Positions 9,218 through 21,237 of a stretch of 64,000 bases of DNA are shown here, piece after piece. The translations under genes were made by a program, and so were the position numbers. The stretch is taken from the NCBI RefSeq assembly GCF_000275845.1, contig NW_006766889.1, positions 1,208,607 through 1,272,606 on the forward strand, given 5' to 3'. This stretch comes from Dichomitus squalens LYAD-421 SS1 (lineage: Eukaryota > Basidiomycota > Agaricomycetes > Polyporales > Polyporaceae). Every line of letters starts with the position of its first letter. The first letter of the stretch is position 1. The notes under the pieces are model-generated. The model was not told the origin of the DNA and ran no database searches. It saw only the letters and a list, made by a program, of their open reading frames with translations.

Positions 9218-11521
9218 ATGATGACAGGGCGCGCAGCACTCGTCCTCCTCGGGCTCTACGCCCAACTCGCCGTCTGCGGCCCCGGCATCGCCGACCAGAT
9301 CCGCGTCCTCGGCCCCCAGGCAGTCAACCTCTGGCGGCTCCAGAACCAGCACGCCGCCCGCGTGCGGCCCCGGGCCCAGGACCCGCTCCTCGTCCAGGGC
9401 CAGGACGGGCGGGAGGACTACCCTGTCTCCAACGCACAGGCGGAGAGCAAGTGGGGAGGAGTGTTCCCCGAGCGCTGGTTCGAGCAGCCGCTCGACCACT
9501 TCGCGGAGGGGAAGGGCGCGCAGGCGGAGACGGAGACGTGGCGGCAGCGGTACTGGGTCAACACGCGGCACTACGTCCCGGGCCCGGACGCGCCTGTGTT
9601 CGTGATTGATGGCGGGGAGACGAGCGGGGAGGACAGGCTGGGGTTCTTGGACACGGGCATTGCGGATATTCTGGCGAGGGCGACGGGGGGCGTGGGGGTC
9701 GTGCTCGAGCATAGGTGCGTGTGTATTGCGGAGGGATGTTCGGAGGAGGCATGCTCAGTCTGTGGTCACTAGGTACTATGGTGCGTATCTGAGCCCCAGT
9801 TCGCGTGCAAGTGGAGGCTGAGCCGCAAAGCAGGCGAGTCCCGGCCCGTCAAGAACCTGACCACGGACTCTCTACGGTACGCCCGCAGTGAATCTTCGAC
9901 GGGTGGATGTGTTGCTTATTGCAGCGCGGGGTGCAGCTTTTTGAACAATGCGCAGTCCGCGGCTGACTCCGCGAACTTCATGGCGAACGTGAAGTTCCCG
10001 GGCATCGACGAGGACTTGACGGCGCCCAACCATCCGTGGATATACTACGGGGTATGCACGCGTGTTGTTGTGCGGTTCGTGCAAGAGGCTCACTGCGCTT
10101 GTGATGTAGGGATCGTATGCCGGTGCTCGCGCCGCGCACATGAAGGTTCTCTACCCCGACCTGGTGTGGGGCGCTGTTGCTTCAAGTGGTGCGTTTGGGA
10201 AGCTCCAATGTATGTTGTGCGGGTCAAAACAGCTCACCATCGTGATAGGCGTCACCCATGCGAGCATCGAGAACTGGGAGTACATGGAGATCGTCCGGCG
10301 GGCGGCGGACCTCAAGTGCTCGGGCAACATTCAGCTCACGGTTGAGATCGTCGATTCGCTCCTCGCGAACCCCGTCACCGGCCGGCCCATCAAAGGGCTC
10401 TTTGGCCTCGCGGACCTCGAGCACAACGAGGACTTCATGTCCCTTCTAGAGGTCCGTCTGTGCTGCTTTGTGTCCTCGAGCGTTCTGTTGAGCTGACGAC
10501 GGCTACCTTACTGTAGAGCCCGCTCGGCCACTGGCAGGGGCGTAACTGGGACCCGGAAGTAGGCACGACGGGCTGGGATGACTTTTGTGCAGCGTTGGAC
10601 GGGAAGTTCGTCCAAGACCCTGACATGGAGTTCGTCTCGTACGACGAGGGTATGGATATGGTCACCATTGCAGAAGACCTCATGGTGCCTGTGCCGGTTT
10701 ATAACTACGCGCGTTACATCAAGCAGGTCAGTCAGTCGAGACCTACGGGATCTATCTTCGCAACGCTCACGCAGGATGTAGAACTACGTCTCGCTTTGCC
10801 CCGAAGGCGCCGTCGAGGAGGTGTGTCCTTCCTGAGCACCTCCCCGTTTACGTGCTGATCACGGAGCATAGTGTTTCGGCACCTACGACGACTCGAAGTA
10901 CCACGACACCGATCTCGACCAGATCTGGCGGCTCTGGCTCTTCCAAGTCTGCACCGAATGGGGCTACTTCTCGGTATGCACGAGTCCTCGCTGATGCTGC
11001 GCAAGCCTCGCTGACGATGGCGCGGTAGACGGCACCGCCCAAGGGCCACCCGCGCATCGTCTCCCGCCTGCTGACGCTCGAGTACGAGTCCAAGATCTGC
11101 AGGCAGGCATACCTCCCGGGCAAGCACTTCGCGGTCCCCGCCCTCCCGAACATCACCGCCGTGAATGCGCTGGGCGACTTCGACATCGCGGCCGACCGCC
11201 TGGCGATCATCGACGGTGAAGGTACGCGTGACGTCTCGTTTCACCATGAGCGTTATCTTTACTCTTTCCTGCTTCCCTTGCCCAGTCGACCCGTGGCGGC
11301 CAGTGACGCCTCACAGCGACTACGCGCGCGCCCGCGAGGACACCATCCTGCGCCCGTTCAAGCTGATCCGCGGGGGCGTGCACCACTGGGACGAGAACGG
11401 GCGGAGGAACTTGCTCGAGGAGCCCGCTCAGATCCAGATGATCCACGAGGACATCGTCGTCTTCGTGACCGCTTGGCTGGATGACTGGGCTGCGGAGCGT
11501 GCGGCACGGGCTCGGGCGTGA
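9218..11521 (+). CDS. serine peptidase family S28 (prolyl carboxypeptidase / DPP2-like), secreted
   Basis: Cleaves C-terminal or N-terminal residues next to proline; fungal members are secreted or vacuolar and digest peptides at acid pH. Eleven exons: 9218-9714, 9773-9780, 9834-9876, 9937-10051, 10110-10188, 10249-10451, 10517-10726, 10782-10820, 10872-10973, 11029-11221, 11286-11521; 574 aa, a normal length. A hydrophobic signal peptide (residues 1-20) starts the protein. Family landmarks: WFEQPLDHF, VFVIDGGE, VLEHRYYGES, nucleophile motif YYGGSYAG (Ser about 223), SSGVTHA, charge-relay Asp about 498 in EVDPWRP and His about 529-530 in GGVHHWDENG. The second exon is only 8 bp, placed inside the HRYYGES motif. 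All catalytic residues are present, so an active enzyme is expected. Confidence 0.93.
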
Positions 11522-11793
11522 TGGCATGTATCTGTTTCGTGTATCGGGATGAGGTGCCACCAAATCGATGTCACTACCTCGGAACACTTCTAAGCTGGGA
11601 CGTTGAGTATGCTGTGACGTCAGGCGTGAGAACACTGGTGAGAAGCGCCGGAAGGCAAGAGCACGCTGCGGAGTCTCCGAAACCAGGTATCACGGCGGTA
11701 CGACCACCTGGAGGATGTCTATGTTCCGCATTGGCCGTCGCGTGAGACTTCCGTATCTTCGACCGCGACTACGATCACGTCTGACTGAGAAGG

Positions 11794-13459
11794 ATGGGCA
11801 ACGAGCAGTCCGCGCCGTATGAGGGCCCGACGGAGGTCCTGGAAGGGAGGGACGTGCGTTCTATCGTCAAGTACATGAAATCGAAGGAATGCCGGAAGGT
11901 GTTCGTCATGGTGCGTCATGTTTCGTCTCTTGGACTTGTAGGGCGATCGTGCTGAGTGTGCGACTCATAGCTCGGTGCTGGTGAGTACTCATGCTATCGG
12001 TATAGAGAATGGCCGGTTCTCACGATCCGAGTCGGCGAATGGCATAGGTGTTAGTACGGCAGCGGGTATACCCGACTTTCGTACTCCTGGTACAGGTATG
12101 TCCCTCGTAGCCTCTCACTAAATAGATACTGACGGAACCATCTCATAGGTCTATACGTATGTCTCGCGATTTCGCTGAATTGGAAAAGATAGCCGACGGC
12201 ACCAACTGATTGCCACATTGGCGGCCCTGCAGTCTAATCTAGAGAGACTGAACCTACCATACCCGGAAGCGGTCTTCGCGATCAACTACTTCGCAGAGAA
12301 CCCTCTTCCCTGTGAGCAGGCCGTCCGTACTCTCCGGCTCAACGGTCTAACATCCGGCCCCCTAATACTTATAGTCTACACCCTCGCCCGCGAGCTCTAC
12401 CCCGGCCGCTTCCGCCCCACGCTGACGCACACCTTCGTGAAGCTCCTCGCGGACCACGCGCTCCTCGACACATGCTTCACGCAGAACATCGACACGCTCG
12501 AGCGGCGCGCCGGCGTCCCCGCGCACCGCATCGTCGAGGCGCACGGCTCGTTCGCGGACCAGCACTGCATCGAGTGCAAGCGGGCCTTCGACGGCGCGCA
12601 GATGGAGGCGGCCATCGAGCGGGCCGAGATCGTCCGGTGCGGGGAGTGCGGCGGGCTCGTCAAGCCCGACATCGTCTTCTTCGGCGAGGCGGTGAGTGGG
12701 CGGCAGGGCAGCTTCTACGAGGATCCCGGCGTACTGACGTCCATGCATGCGGCACACACGCAGCTGCCGCCGCTGTTCGAGCGCACGGTGCCGAAGCTGC
12801 GCGAGGCGGACCTGCTGTTCGTGATCGGGACGTCGCTGACGGTGCACCCGTTCGCGTCCCTCACGGGCCTCGTGCCCGCGGGCTGTCCGCGCGTGCTGAT
12901 CAACATGGAGCGCGCGGGGGACATCGGGGGGCGGCCGGACGACGTCGTGCTCCTCGGGCGCTGCGACGACATCGTCCGTGAGATCGCGCAGGAGCTCGGC
13001 TGGGCGGACGAGCTCGAGCGCGAGTGGGCGAAGACGGAGATTCTCGTCCCGCTGGAGGCGCTCGATAGAGAGCAGGGAGCGAAGGAGAAGGATGAGGAGA
13101 AGGCGGGGGTAGAGACGACTGTTGCGGACGTTCCTGCCTCACAGTCACAGGCAGCCTATGCGGAGGGGGCGCCTGCTGTGAGCAAGGGGCAGGAAGAGGA
13201 GGCGCGGGTCGAGGCGGAGGTCGACGTGTTGACGGAGAAAGTCGCTCAGGCACTTGCGCTGTCCGAGGATGCGGGAGTTGAGGCGGCTAGGACGGCGACG
13301 ATCACCCCAGGCTCACAATCGACGACGTCGGGTCCGGGTTCTGAGGAAGCCTCAGAGGGTGCGGCCGCACACTCATCTGAGTCTGATTCGAGACCGCCAG
13401 TAGGAGATACGAGAAGTCCGGAGGCGAGCATAGCAGGAAAGGAGAAAGAGAAGTTGTAG
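11794..13459 (+). CDS. SIR2-family NAD-dependent deacetylase, class I Hst2/SIRT2-like (tandem copy 1)
   Basis: Removes acyl groups from lysines of histones and other proteins using NAD. Exons 11794-11910, 11971-11980, 12048-12095, 12150-12157, 12233-12311, 12375-12691, 12764-13459; 424 aa. Motifs: NAD site GAGVSTAAGIPDFR (about 41-54), TQNIDTLER, catalytic His about 144 in EAHGSFA, zinc cysteines C152-x2-C155 and C176-x2-C179, GLVKPDIVFFGE, GTSLTVHPF and VLINME. The last about 130 residues are acidic, Ser/Ala/Glu-rich and probably disordered. Two exons are only 10 and 8 bp. The copy at 14493-16260 is a tandem paralogue with the same intron positions. Hst2-like placement rests on the FRTPGTGLYANLE and RELYPGRFRPT motifs. 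Confidence 0.95.
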
Positions 13460-14492
13460 TGATGATACCAGTGGGACATTGATTCACCAAAGTCCACGAT
13501 CTGTTGCTGTATAGTGCTCCACTCATCGTAGCAGGATTCGCCACTCAACGAAGCTCAAGATGGTCAATTGCGATTGCATGTACACGTATAAGTCTGTCGA
13601 ACAACCTTTGTACGTCGTCGCATTGAGAACAAGTGAACGTCGGAAGGCACGAACGATTCGCTCAACGCCATTCGTCAAATCGCCGCGCTTGACTGTCCGG
13701 ACTCCGATTGACTCCCGCGCGTCCCGATTGCGACAAAAGATACCGAACGCGTTCCCATTCGTCGCTCATGAGCAATCCACGAGGGCAATCACGATGAGCA
13801 GCCCTGATAGGTCGTTGGGCCTCGTTGGTTGGGCCCGACAAGCCTTGGTCGTCCTATGACGACGTCATGCTGCAGGTCGGTCACCTGGGAATCCATTAAT
13901 TGCCGGTGAGTAGAGATCGGATTTCCCCCGTGCGTTTGATCAAGCAGGCCGACACGCTCTCGGGCTAGAACCTCACAGATGTCATATTGCCAGAAGGGAC
14001 TCGCTCGCTCCTTCCCGAGCGAGTGTGCCAGCAGACGTCTCTGCCAATCGACGCACCTCTGACAACCGCAGTCTCCACCCCCTCGTCCTTCCGACCTTCT
14101 CTCGGCGCCGTTTGCCATTAGACAGTGGTGCGTCCAACTTGGGTGCCTGGGAGCACAGCGGAGGGGAACCCGATATGGAGCTGACACTTAGGCTCTGCCG
14201 CCCACTACTTAGGGAGGTTTACGTCCCCTTCCCAGCGTACGCCGCACTCCGCTTCGGGAGCACGGTGACGAAAGGCTCAAGCGCGAGCTTCCAAAAGCTA
14301 TTCGCCGCAGCCAGAGAGTTCCTGATAACAGCTCACGACCTCCTACGGCCATCCTCACTTATTCGCCCGGTACGTTAGAAACCCAGCGAACGCTTCCGCC
14401 TGCCGGCCGTGTTGTGTACTCGTGGCCAGCAGTTTGACAGCACGATAGCACGCACCCAGTCAGAGCGCGTCCACGGGACAGCTTGCACGAAG
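13460..14492. other. spacer between the tandem sirtuins, no gene seen
   Basis: About 1.03 kb without a supportable gene. It is less GC-rich than the flanking sirtuin exons. Open frames on both strands (for example minus 13789-14187) have no recognisable domain. It was probably generated or enlarged when the sirtuin gene duplicated, but I see no clear repeat at the duplication edges. Confidence 0.5.
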
Positions 14493-16260
14493 ATGGACGA
14501 TGATGAGCTGCTGATGCTCTACGATGGGCCCACCATGGTCCTCGAAGGTCGAGATCTACCTTCTATCGCGAAATATATGAAGTCCCCGCAGTGCAAGCGG
14601 ATCTTCGTGATGGTACGAATCTTCGCCGGTCTCCTGCTTCGTGGTTCTGACTGCATCTGACGTATCTCGCAGCTCGGCGCGGGTGAGGCATTGCGGGTGC
14701 GGTATTAGCAGCGATGAACGTACTAACGCCATCACAACGCTAGGCGTGAGCACGGCGGCCGGGATACCCGACTTCAGGTCTCCAAGAACGGGTGAGCTCT
14801 GCCAGATGTTTCGCTCGTCTGACGGGTTGTGGGACTGACAAACTCAACCCAGGACTCTATGTACGAATACCTGTTTCATCTTCGTGCCATTCGTGCCGCT
14901 ATCTCAACCCAAATCATGCCCGCACACGCAGGCAAACCTCGCAAAACTCAATCTGCCATATCCTCGCGCGCTCTTCGAGCTCAGCTACTTCCGCTTTAAT
15001 CCCATACCATGTACGTCGGGAGTTCCGTACAATGTTCTCCATTACCGGATGTCTAACAATCCCGTCCCCTCTGATTGCGGCGGTCTACCGTCTTCGGCCT
15101 CTCACATTCATGCAACGGAACCCGACGCCATGCAACCAGTCCTCTCCCTGACCCGCGAGCTGTACCCCGGCCGCTTCCGGCCCACGCTGACGCACACCTT
15201 CGTGAAGCTGCTCGCCGACAGCGGCCTGCTCCACACGTGCTTCACGCAGAACATCGACACGCTCGAGCGCCAGGCGGGCATCCCCGTGGACCGGCTCGTG
15301 GAGGCCCACGGCAGCTTCGCGTCGCAGCACTGCATCGACTGCAAGAAAGAGTACGGCTCCGAGAAGATGCGCGAGGCCGTGGAGAAGGGCGACGTCGTCC
15401 GGTGCGACAACGACGCCTGCGCAGGGCTCGTGAAGCCCGACGTCGTCTTCTTCGGCGAGTCGGTGAGTGTGGCCACTGACGGCGTCCCGCCCCGCGCGAA
15501 GCGTCGTACAGTACGATTTTTTCCCAAAGTGCTAACGCACGCGCCGCAGCTGCCCGAGCTGCTCTCGCAGTCGATCGCGAAGATCAACAGCGCCGACCTG
15601 CTCTTCGTCGTCGGCACGTCGCTCACCATCCAGCCCTTCGCGCGGCTCGCCTCGATGGCGCCCGACGCGTGCCCGCGCGTGCTCATCAACCTCGACTTCG
15701 CGGGCGACATCGGCACGCGCGCGGACGACGTCCTCCTCCTCGGCAAGTGCGACGCCACCGTCCGCGAGCTCTGCCGCGCGCTCGGCTGGGAGGACGCGCT
15801 CGAGCGGGAGTGGGCGAAGACCGCGCTGCCCGCCGCGCGCCCGTCGACGGGCATCCTCAGCCCCGTCGCGCTCGCGCACGGCGAGAAGGGGTACGCGGCG
15901 CGCGAGCGGGAGCGGTCGCTCGGGGACGGCGTGCCCCCGCACGAGCAGGTCGAGGTCGGGCGGCTGGGCGGCAGCGGGCAGCACGGGACGAGCACGCCGA
16001 CGGCGGCGGAGTGGCAGGAGCGGCTGGATGCGGCGGAGAGCCTGACGGAGCGGCTGCGGGTAGCGCTCGAGAGCTCGGAGAAGATCGTGCCGCTGATGGA
16101 GGAGGCGGCGGTGACGTTCGCGGCGCGGACGCTGAGCGCGGAGGAGCTCCTGCTGGCGACGAACGTGGTGGGAGACTCGGGCGAGTCGACGCCCGTGAAC
16201 GAGGGCTCGTATATGCTTGGGGCGACGGTGATGCCCGTCGAGGGGAAGGTGCGAGCGTGA
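14493..16260 (+). CDS. SIR2-family NAD-dependent deacetylase, class I Hst2/SIRT2-like (tandem copy 2)
   Basis: Same function as the upstream paralogue. Exons 14493-14612, 14673-14682, 14744-14791, 14863-14870, 14932-15010, 15140-15462, 15550-16260; 432 aa. The exon lengths 10, 48, 8 and 79 bp match copy 1 exactly, proving common origin after intron gain. Motifs GAGVSTAAGIPDFR, TQNIDTLER, EAHGSFA, GLVKPDVVFFGE and GTSLTIQPF are intact. The second zinc pair is spaced C-x4-C (CDNDAC) instead of C-x2-C as in copy 1. The C-terminal tail differs entirely: it is Ala/Glu/Leu-rich and could form a coiled coil near residues 355-405. Both copies look functional, so the tails and zinc loop are the best candidates for divergence in partner or location. 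Confidence 0.95.
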
Positions 16261-16449
16261 GGTTTAGTGTGACTGCATGTTTTCTTGGGTCGAGTGGGGG
16301 TTGGGTACATATGGGACTGTATTGGGTCAGGATGATCTCCGGCTTGCTCTCGTGTTCTTGCTCCAGCGTTCGCATCGTATTGCTGTGTACCGACTTACAG
16401 ATCTACTTCTCTATTCTAGCCGTGTCCCTATGTTCGTAACCGAGGGGGT

Positions 16450-17755
16450 TCAATCAAGAGACTTCGCTCGAGCGAGATGATCGCCGTACCTACACAACCG
16501 GCCCACCAAGAAGTCCATCGCTTGCTCGAACAAACCTCCAGGTTGACCGAACTCCTGTTCCGCGCTTGCTTCGTAGTCGAAATTATGCTCCTTCCCCTCC
16601 AGAATCTTGAGCTCCGCGCGCACGCCGGCATTCTCCAACCGCGCGTACATAGCCTTCGACTCCCTAACGAACACTGCCGTATCGGCGGATCCGTGGATCA
16701 GAAACATAGGCGGAAGGTCAGAGTTGATGTTGAGCTGGGGGAACAAGTGGCGATGTTCGGCAGGGATGTAGTTTGCATATTTGGCATCGTCACCCTTCGG
16801 GTCAGCATCTCGGACGAGGCGTCCATCTGCAGAGAGCAGGTTTCGCAGAGCGTCGCTTAGGCTAGGCTCGTGGGCTCCGGTGAAGTAGTCTAGAAAGACG
16901 CCTAGCTGCAGGTAGAGACGGCCTAATAGCTGTCTAGGATTGGAAGGATAACCAGGTATACGATGCGTTGTCGGGTGATAAGCCAGAGCGGAGTCTGAAG
17001 TGGAAGGGAGATCTCGGTAGGCAGGATAGAGGAAGTCAGAGAAGTCAGCAGTATGGAGGATCTCCCGGCCTCGAAAGAAGGGCTCGGTCTTGACTGTGAG
17101 ATATTGCCATGTCTGAACAGATGAGGATGTCATGAATTTATCGACTTGGGGCGGAGACGTACTAGCATATCCCCACCCATTCCGTAGAGAGACAGAACTG
17201 CCTTTGGCCTTGGGGTCGCGTGGATTGCGGCAAGATATGCGCACATTGCGCCAGCGCTGCTTCCAGCAACGGCGAGGGCGTTTGTATCAACCTGGAAGAC
17301 GCGTTCACGAGGGCAATGCTCTCGAATATGGCCGTTCACGTCATGTTCGAGGAAAGCGAACAGACCCTTTATGTCGGCGAGAATATCATGACCAGTAGCG
17401 GGGGGTATGAGCCGGTAGTCTGCTGAGATGAAGACGATACCGGAGGAGACTACTCGGCCTGTTGTCCACACGCAGTATGTGAGTGCGAGACTTGCGGGCG
17501 TAGGGCCCGATGTACGATCTAGTCTGGATACGCACGGTGCAGCCAACTGGGGAACCAGCTAGTCCTATTTCCGACGGTTAGTGCTCCTCCATGGAAGTAT
17601 ACCACCGCGGGCAAGTTGGACGATGACGCGGAAGAGACCTGAGATGAGATGATAATCGGAGGGTATACATCGACCTTGATAGGACAGTCTTGAACGAGTT
17701 TGTAAACCAAGGTCAACGGTTCGGGGACTTCGGAAGACGACACAAAGGCGGACAT
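16450..17755 (-). CDS. alpha/beta hydrolase fold esterase, HSL-like
   Basis: Predicted carboxylesterase or lipase of the hormone-sensitive-lipase type. Model: complement of 16450-17112, 17163-17458, 17536-17755; 392 aa. The oxyanion-hole motif VVYFHGGA lies near residue 55, SADYRLIPPA follows, the nucleophile elbow is VAGSSAGAM (Ser about 141), and the remaining triad is probably Asp316 in HGSADTAV and His348 in GKEHNFD. There is no clear signal peptide, so it probably acts inside the cell. It converges on the second sirtuin (189 bp between stop codons) and diverges from APC2 across a 181 bp shared upstream region. Substrate cannot be told from sequence. Confidence 0.88.
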
Positions 17756-17936
17756 AACAGCTTGCTCTTTGGGAGAGTGATCTCGACCCCCTTGGACGAG
17801 AGATGGTGGTGGTTGCGGCGAGAGGACAGCGCGCCTGCTCCGAGCGCGTCGTAGGCGCGACGCGACGCGCTCTCCGCGTCTTGTTCCCCACCCCCAACCT
17901 CCCCTCCTTCGAGCTGCACCATCCGACTCTCATGTA
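17756..17936. promoter_or_regulatory. divergent promoter shared by esterase (-) and APC2 (+)
   Basis: Only 181 bp separate the two start codons. No clear TATA box is visible on either strand; the stretch is GC-rich with CGCG-containing runs around 17850-17880. A bidirectional, TATA-less promoter is inferred from geometry alone. Confidence 0.5.
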
Positions 17937-20900
17937 ATGACGAACCAGGCGCTTTACAGTCAGATCAGTGCCAAGTGGAACAATTCCTTCAACCGCCTCA
18001 ACCGAGGCGAGCCTGGGATTTCGGGACTGCTATCGTTCAGCCAGGTCCGCCACCCATGCGTTCTCAGTCGTGGAGCCACTCTGATCAATACCATAGGCTT
18101 GGAGGACAGCGACTGCCTTCCTGTATCCTCAGGACCTGAACGACCCTTCGTCATACAAAGAGTACAGTGCGTGAATGAACGACTCATGCGGAAGTGAAGA
18201 CTGACACCAGTCACCCAGGCATCCAAGATGTACGGGCATCCTTTGACACTCTCAGCAAGTCGAAGATGCTGCCACTGCTCATGGAGAACTTCCTTGGTGA
18301 GTATCGTTTGAGGTGGTGATGCCTCACTGTGTCTATAATGAGAATAGAGAATATGCGGCAGCAGCAATATCTTGTTGAGCGTGATATCCAGAAATACATG
18401 ACGGAGTACGAGGTGAGTATCGCAGGCCTGGAGCAAAGTAGCACCGTTGATCGTGTACAGGCAGCAGGTTCCGCTGAAGCTATCGGGAGGCTGTTGTTCC
18501 GGCTTGTAGACTGGTATAAGGCTTGGTCACCAATTCCAGAGTGAGTCACTTCGGCATCATTCGCCTCCACCTCGCTAACCATATGATGCAGGCTTGGCAC
18601 AACACTGCTCTCCGCATATACGCTCGCATTCCAGACTTACATTTATTCATCCTTCCCGCCATCCTTCTCGCGCGGCTTCAAAGACCTGATTGCCTCTACT
18701 TTTGACCTCGTGAACGCATCGTGCCCGCCTCCGTGGGCACTACCGTCGGAACCCCAAGCGTCAACCTCGGCAGCGCCGCCGCGCCCTGATCTCCCGCTCT
18801 GGACCGCATGTGAGACGCTGGGCCTGCTGGACCGTTACGAGTCGCTCATAGCGAGCGTTTGCTATGAATACATCGAGGCGCACGTCCTGAACACATGTGC
18901 GAAGAAGTGGGATGACTCCATGCTCGTGTGTTTGAGGGAGTGGATGGCGGAGAAGGTAGTACCGTGGATGGTAATGCCATATGCGAGAGGAGCGAGAAAT
19001 GGTACGTCTCTGCTCTGGGCCACTCTGCGTTGCTGATCTTGCGTCCATCCTTATAGCGGAGGAGGCTCGCTCGATGCTGCAAGGTGTCGGATCAAGGTTC
19101 GACTATCACGTTTGCAAGACGCTCTGCGATCTCAGAACGCAGGAGATCTTCGACATCATCATTGATTACCCAGACTCCCAACCGGCGTTGCAAGACCTGA
19201 AGGAATGTCTCGCTCGGGTCGACCAACGCAGTGAACTGGTCACGACCCTGCGCAAGGCGTGAGTGTAGGAGTTGCGCGATTTGTCGCACGTCTTGATAAG
19301 TTCCTCTTGCAGGAACAAGAAACGCCTCCTGCACCCAGGTGCCGATACGAAAGACATTCTAACGCAATACGTCTCCATCATCCGATGCTTGCGTTTGATT
19401 GATCCCCCGGGTGTTTTGTTATACAAGGTCGCAGACCCCATACGGAAGTACCTAAGAGAGCGCCCTGACACCATTCGCTGCATCGTCGCGAGTCTCGTAG
19501 GAGACGGCGAGAGCGGGGACTCGCTGGTGGACGAGAATGAGCCTATACAGCCTTTGCAACAAAAGCAAGCGGACGACTTCGCTGACGCCAATTGGGAGCC
19601 AGAGCCAATAGATGCAGGTCCCAGTATGCCTTTCACGCACTGATTGTCCTAGTTTCCGCTTGCTCACCACTTAACGGACACGTCAGACTTCCGTACCAAC
19701 AGACCAACGGATGTTATCAGTACTTTGGTTAGCATCTACGACTCGAAGGATCTCTTCGTCAAGGAGCTGCAGGTACTGCTCGCCCAGCGACTGCTTGCCG
19801 TGACAGATGGCAACTACGAGCGCGAGGTGCGTGACTCCATCAGCGAGTTGGAGAGATGGGTGTTGATAGGTGGCATACAGCGGCGGAATATCGAGATCCT
19901 GAAGATTCGCTTCGGAGAGGCGGCGCTGCAAGTGTGCGAGGTCATGCTGCGTGACATGACGGACTCGAGGCGTATCGATCAACACGTCCAGCAGCAGAAG
20001 CCGGTATGCTTCATAGCCCTTCCTCCTGAACTTGTTCACTCACCTATTTGGTCGCATAGATGCCTCTGCACCCGACCATTGTGTCTCGGCACTTCTGGCC
20101 GCCACTGCAAACCAGCAGCTTCAACATGCCAGGGCAGTTCAAGGAGTACGCTTGGGTCACCTACCGTGCCAGGTCGTGTGGTTAACTAACACATCTGTAC
20201 CAGGATCCAGGACGCCTATGCTAAAGAGTTCCATATTTTCAAACCGGATAAGAAGCTACATTGGTTACCGCACCTCGGCACGATCTCGCTCGAGATTGAG
20301 CTACAAGACCGCACGATCAACGCCGAGGTCCCTCCTTTGGAAGCTGCCATAATTGAGTTGTTCTCCTCGAAGGGTCAGGATTGGATTTTATTCTCAGCCC
20401 CGATGCGCCGGTAGCTCACGATATAAACAGACACATGGGACGTTGCTGAGCTGGCGGCGGAGATGAAAGTGGACAAGACAGCAGCGATAAAAGCATTGCT
20501 GACATGGGTGGACCTCGGAGTATTGAAGGAGGAAGACGTGAACCACTATAAGCTTCTCGAGGTTGCGGAGGAAGCGCCTGCAGGCACGAAGACGGTTTCC
20601 AGGCCAGGTACGCATACATGTCCCCGCTTCCAGGGCAGCTCACCTCAGAATATCGGTATTAGCCGTAGTTATCGAAGAAGTATCGGCTGTCCTGACAGTC
20701 CAGCGGCAGCAAGCGGAGCAGATGAAGGTGTATTGGAACGTGCGTGTAATCGACCGTCCGTGTCTGATCACAGAGGCTGAGCGATTGACCGCGTAACCTC
20801 ATATTAGTTCATCGAGGGCATGCTCACCAATCTGGGTGCATTGAGCTTGCAGCGCATTCAAGGCATGCTCAAGTTCGCGAGCGGGTACGACCGCACGATT

Positions 20901-20984
20901 GAGCAGCTGGCGGAGTTCATGGAGGCGGCTCGGAGAGAGGGTCTGGTGACGGTCAAGGACGGTATGTGGAAATTGCATCGGTGA
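17937..20984 (+). CDS. APC2: anaphase-promoting complex subunit 2 (APC2, cullin family)
   Basis: Cullin-like scaffold of the APC/C ubiquitin ligase; binds the RING subunit APC11 and drives mitotic exit. Fourteen exons: 17937-18044, 18097-18170, 18211-18296, 18348-18412, 18461-18540, 18592-19001, 19057-19258, 19313-19617, 19687-20003, 20060-20145, 20204-20373, 20431-20607, 20663-20739, 20808-20984; 777 aa, the normal size. Markers: DPPGVLLYKVADPIRKYLR and DTIRCIVASL (about 380-420), NWEPEPIDA, the cullin-homology stretch LLAQRLL...LKI RFGEAALQVCEVMLRDMTDSRR (about 480-550), HWLPHLGTISLEIEL, and the C-terminal winged helix MLTNLGALSLQRIQGML (about 725-777). The first introns use weaker donors (GTCCGC, GTGAAT), so exons 1-2 are the least certain. 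Confidence 0.93.
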
Positions 20985-21122
20985 CGCTCGGAGTGTACAT
21001 TTAGGTATTGTCTTGTACGATGATCATATGCCGAAGGTAGGGTAGGGTGACGATCGCTTCGTGATCGTCAAGAGTTTGTCAGATGGGGGACAGCATGAGG
21101 GCCAAAGTGCAACCAGAAACGG

Positions 21123-21130
21123 AAAAAAAA
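21123..21130 (-). terminator. RNA polymerase III terminator of tRNA-Thr
   Basis: Eight consecutive T on the minus strand, 25 bp past the mature 3' end of the tRNA. This is a strong Pol III stop signal. Confidence 0.8.
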
Positions 21131-21154
21131 CAGGTCAAGAATCCTGACTTTATA

Positions 21155-21237
21155 TGCCTCCTGGCTGGATTGAACAACCGACCTCACCATGGCGTACATC
21201 GTACGAGTGGCGCGCTCTACCACTGAGCTAAGAAGGC
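21155..21237 (-). tRNA. tRNA-Thr, anticodon CGU, with 11 nt intron
   Basis: Minus-strand cloverleaf: acceptor stem GCCTTCT/AGGAGGC, D arm GCTC..GAGC, anticodon stem CGCCA/TGGTG, loop reading CTCGTA then A38, T arm GGTTG TTCAATC CAGCC, discriminator A. The anticodon is CGT. Eleven extra bases follow position 37, the canonical tRNA intron site, so splicing by the endonuclease is expected; mature length is 72 nt before CCA. The 83 bp gene lies 170 bp past the APC2 stop codon. Confidence 0.93.

Noticed and set aside
15108..16310. 400-codon frame on the minus strand across the second sirtuin
   Set aside because: It is a mirror frame of the highly GC-biased sirtuin exons; it has Ser/Arg/Pro-rich noise and no domain.
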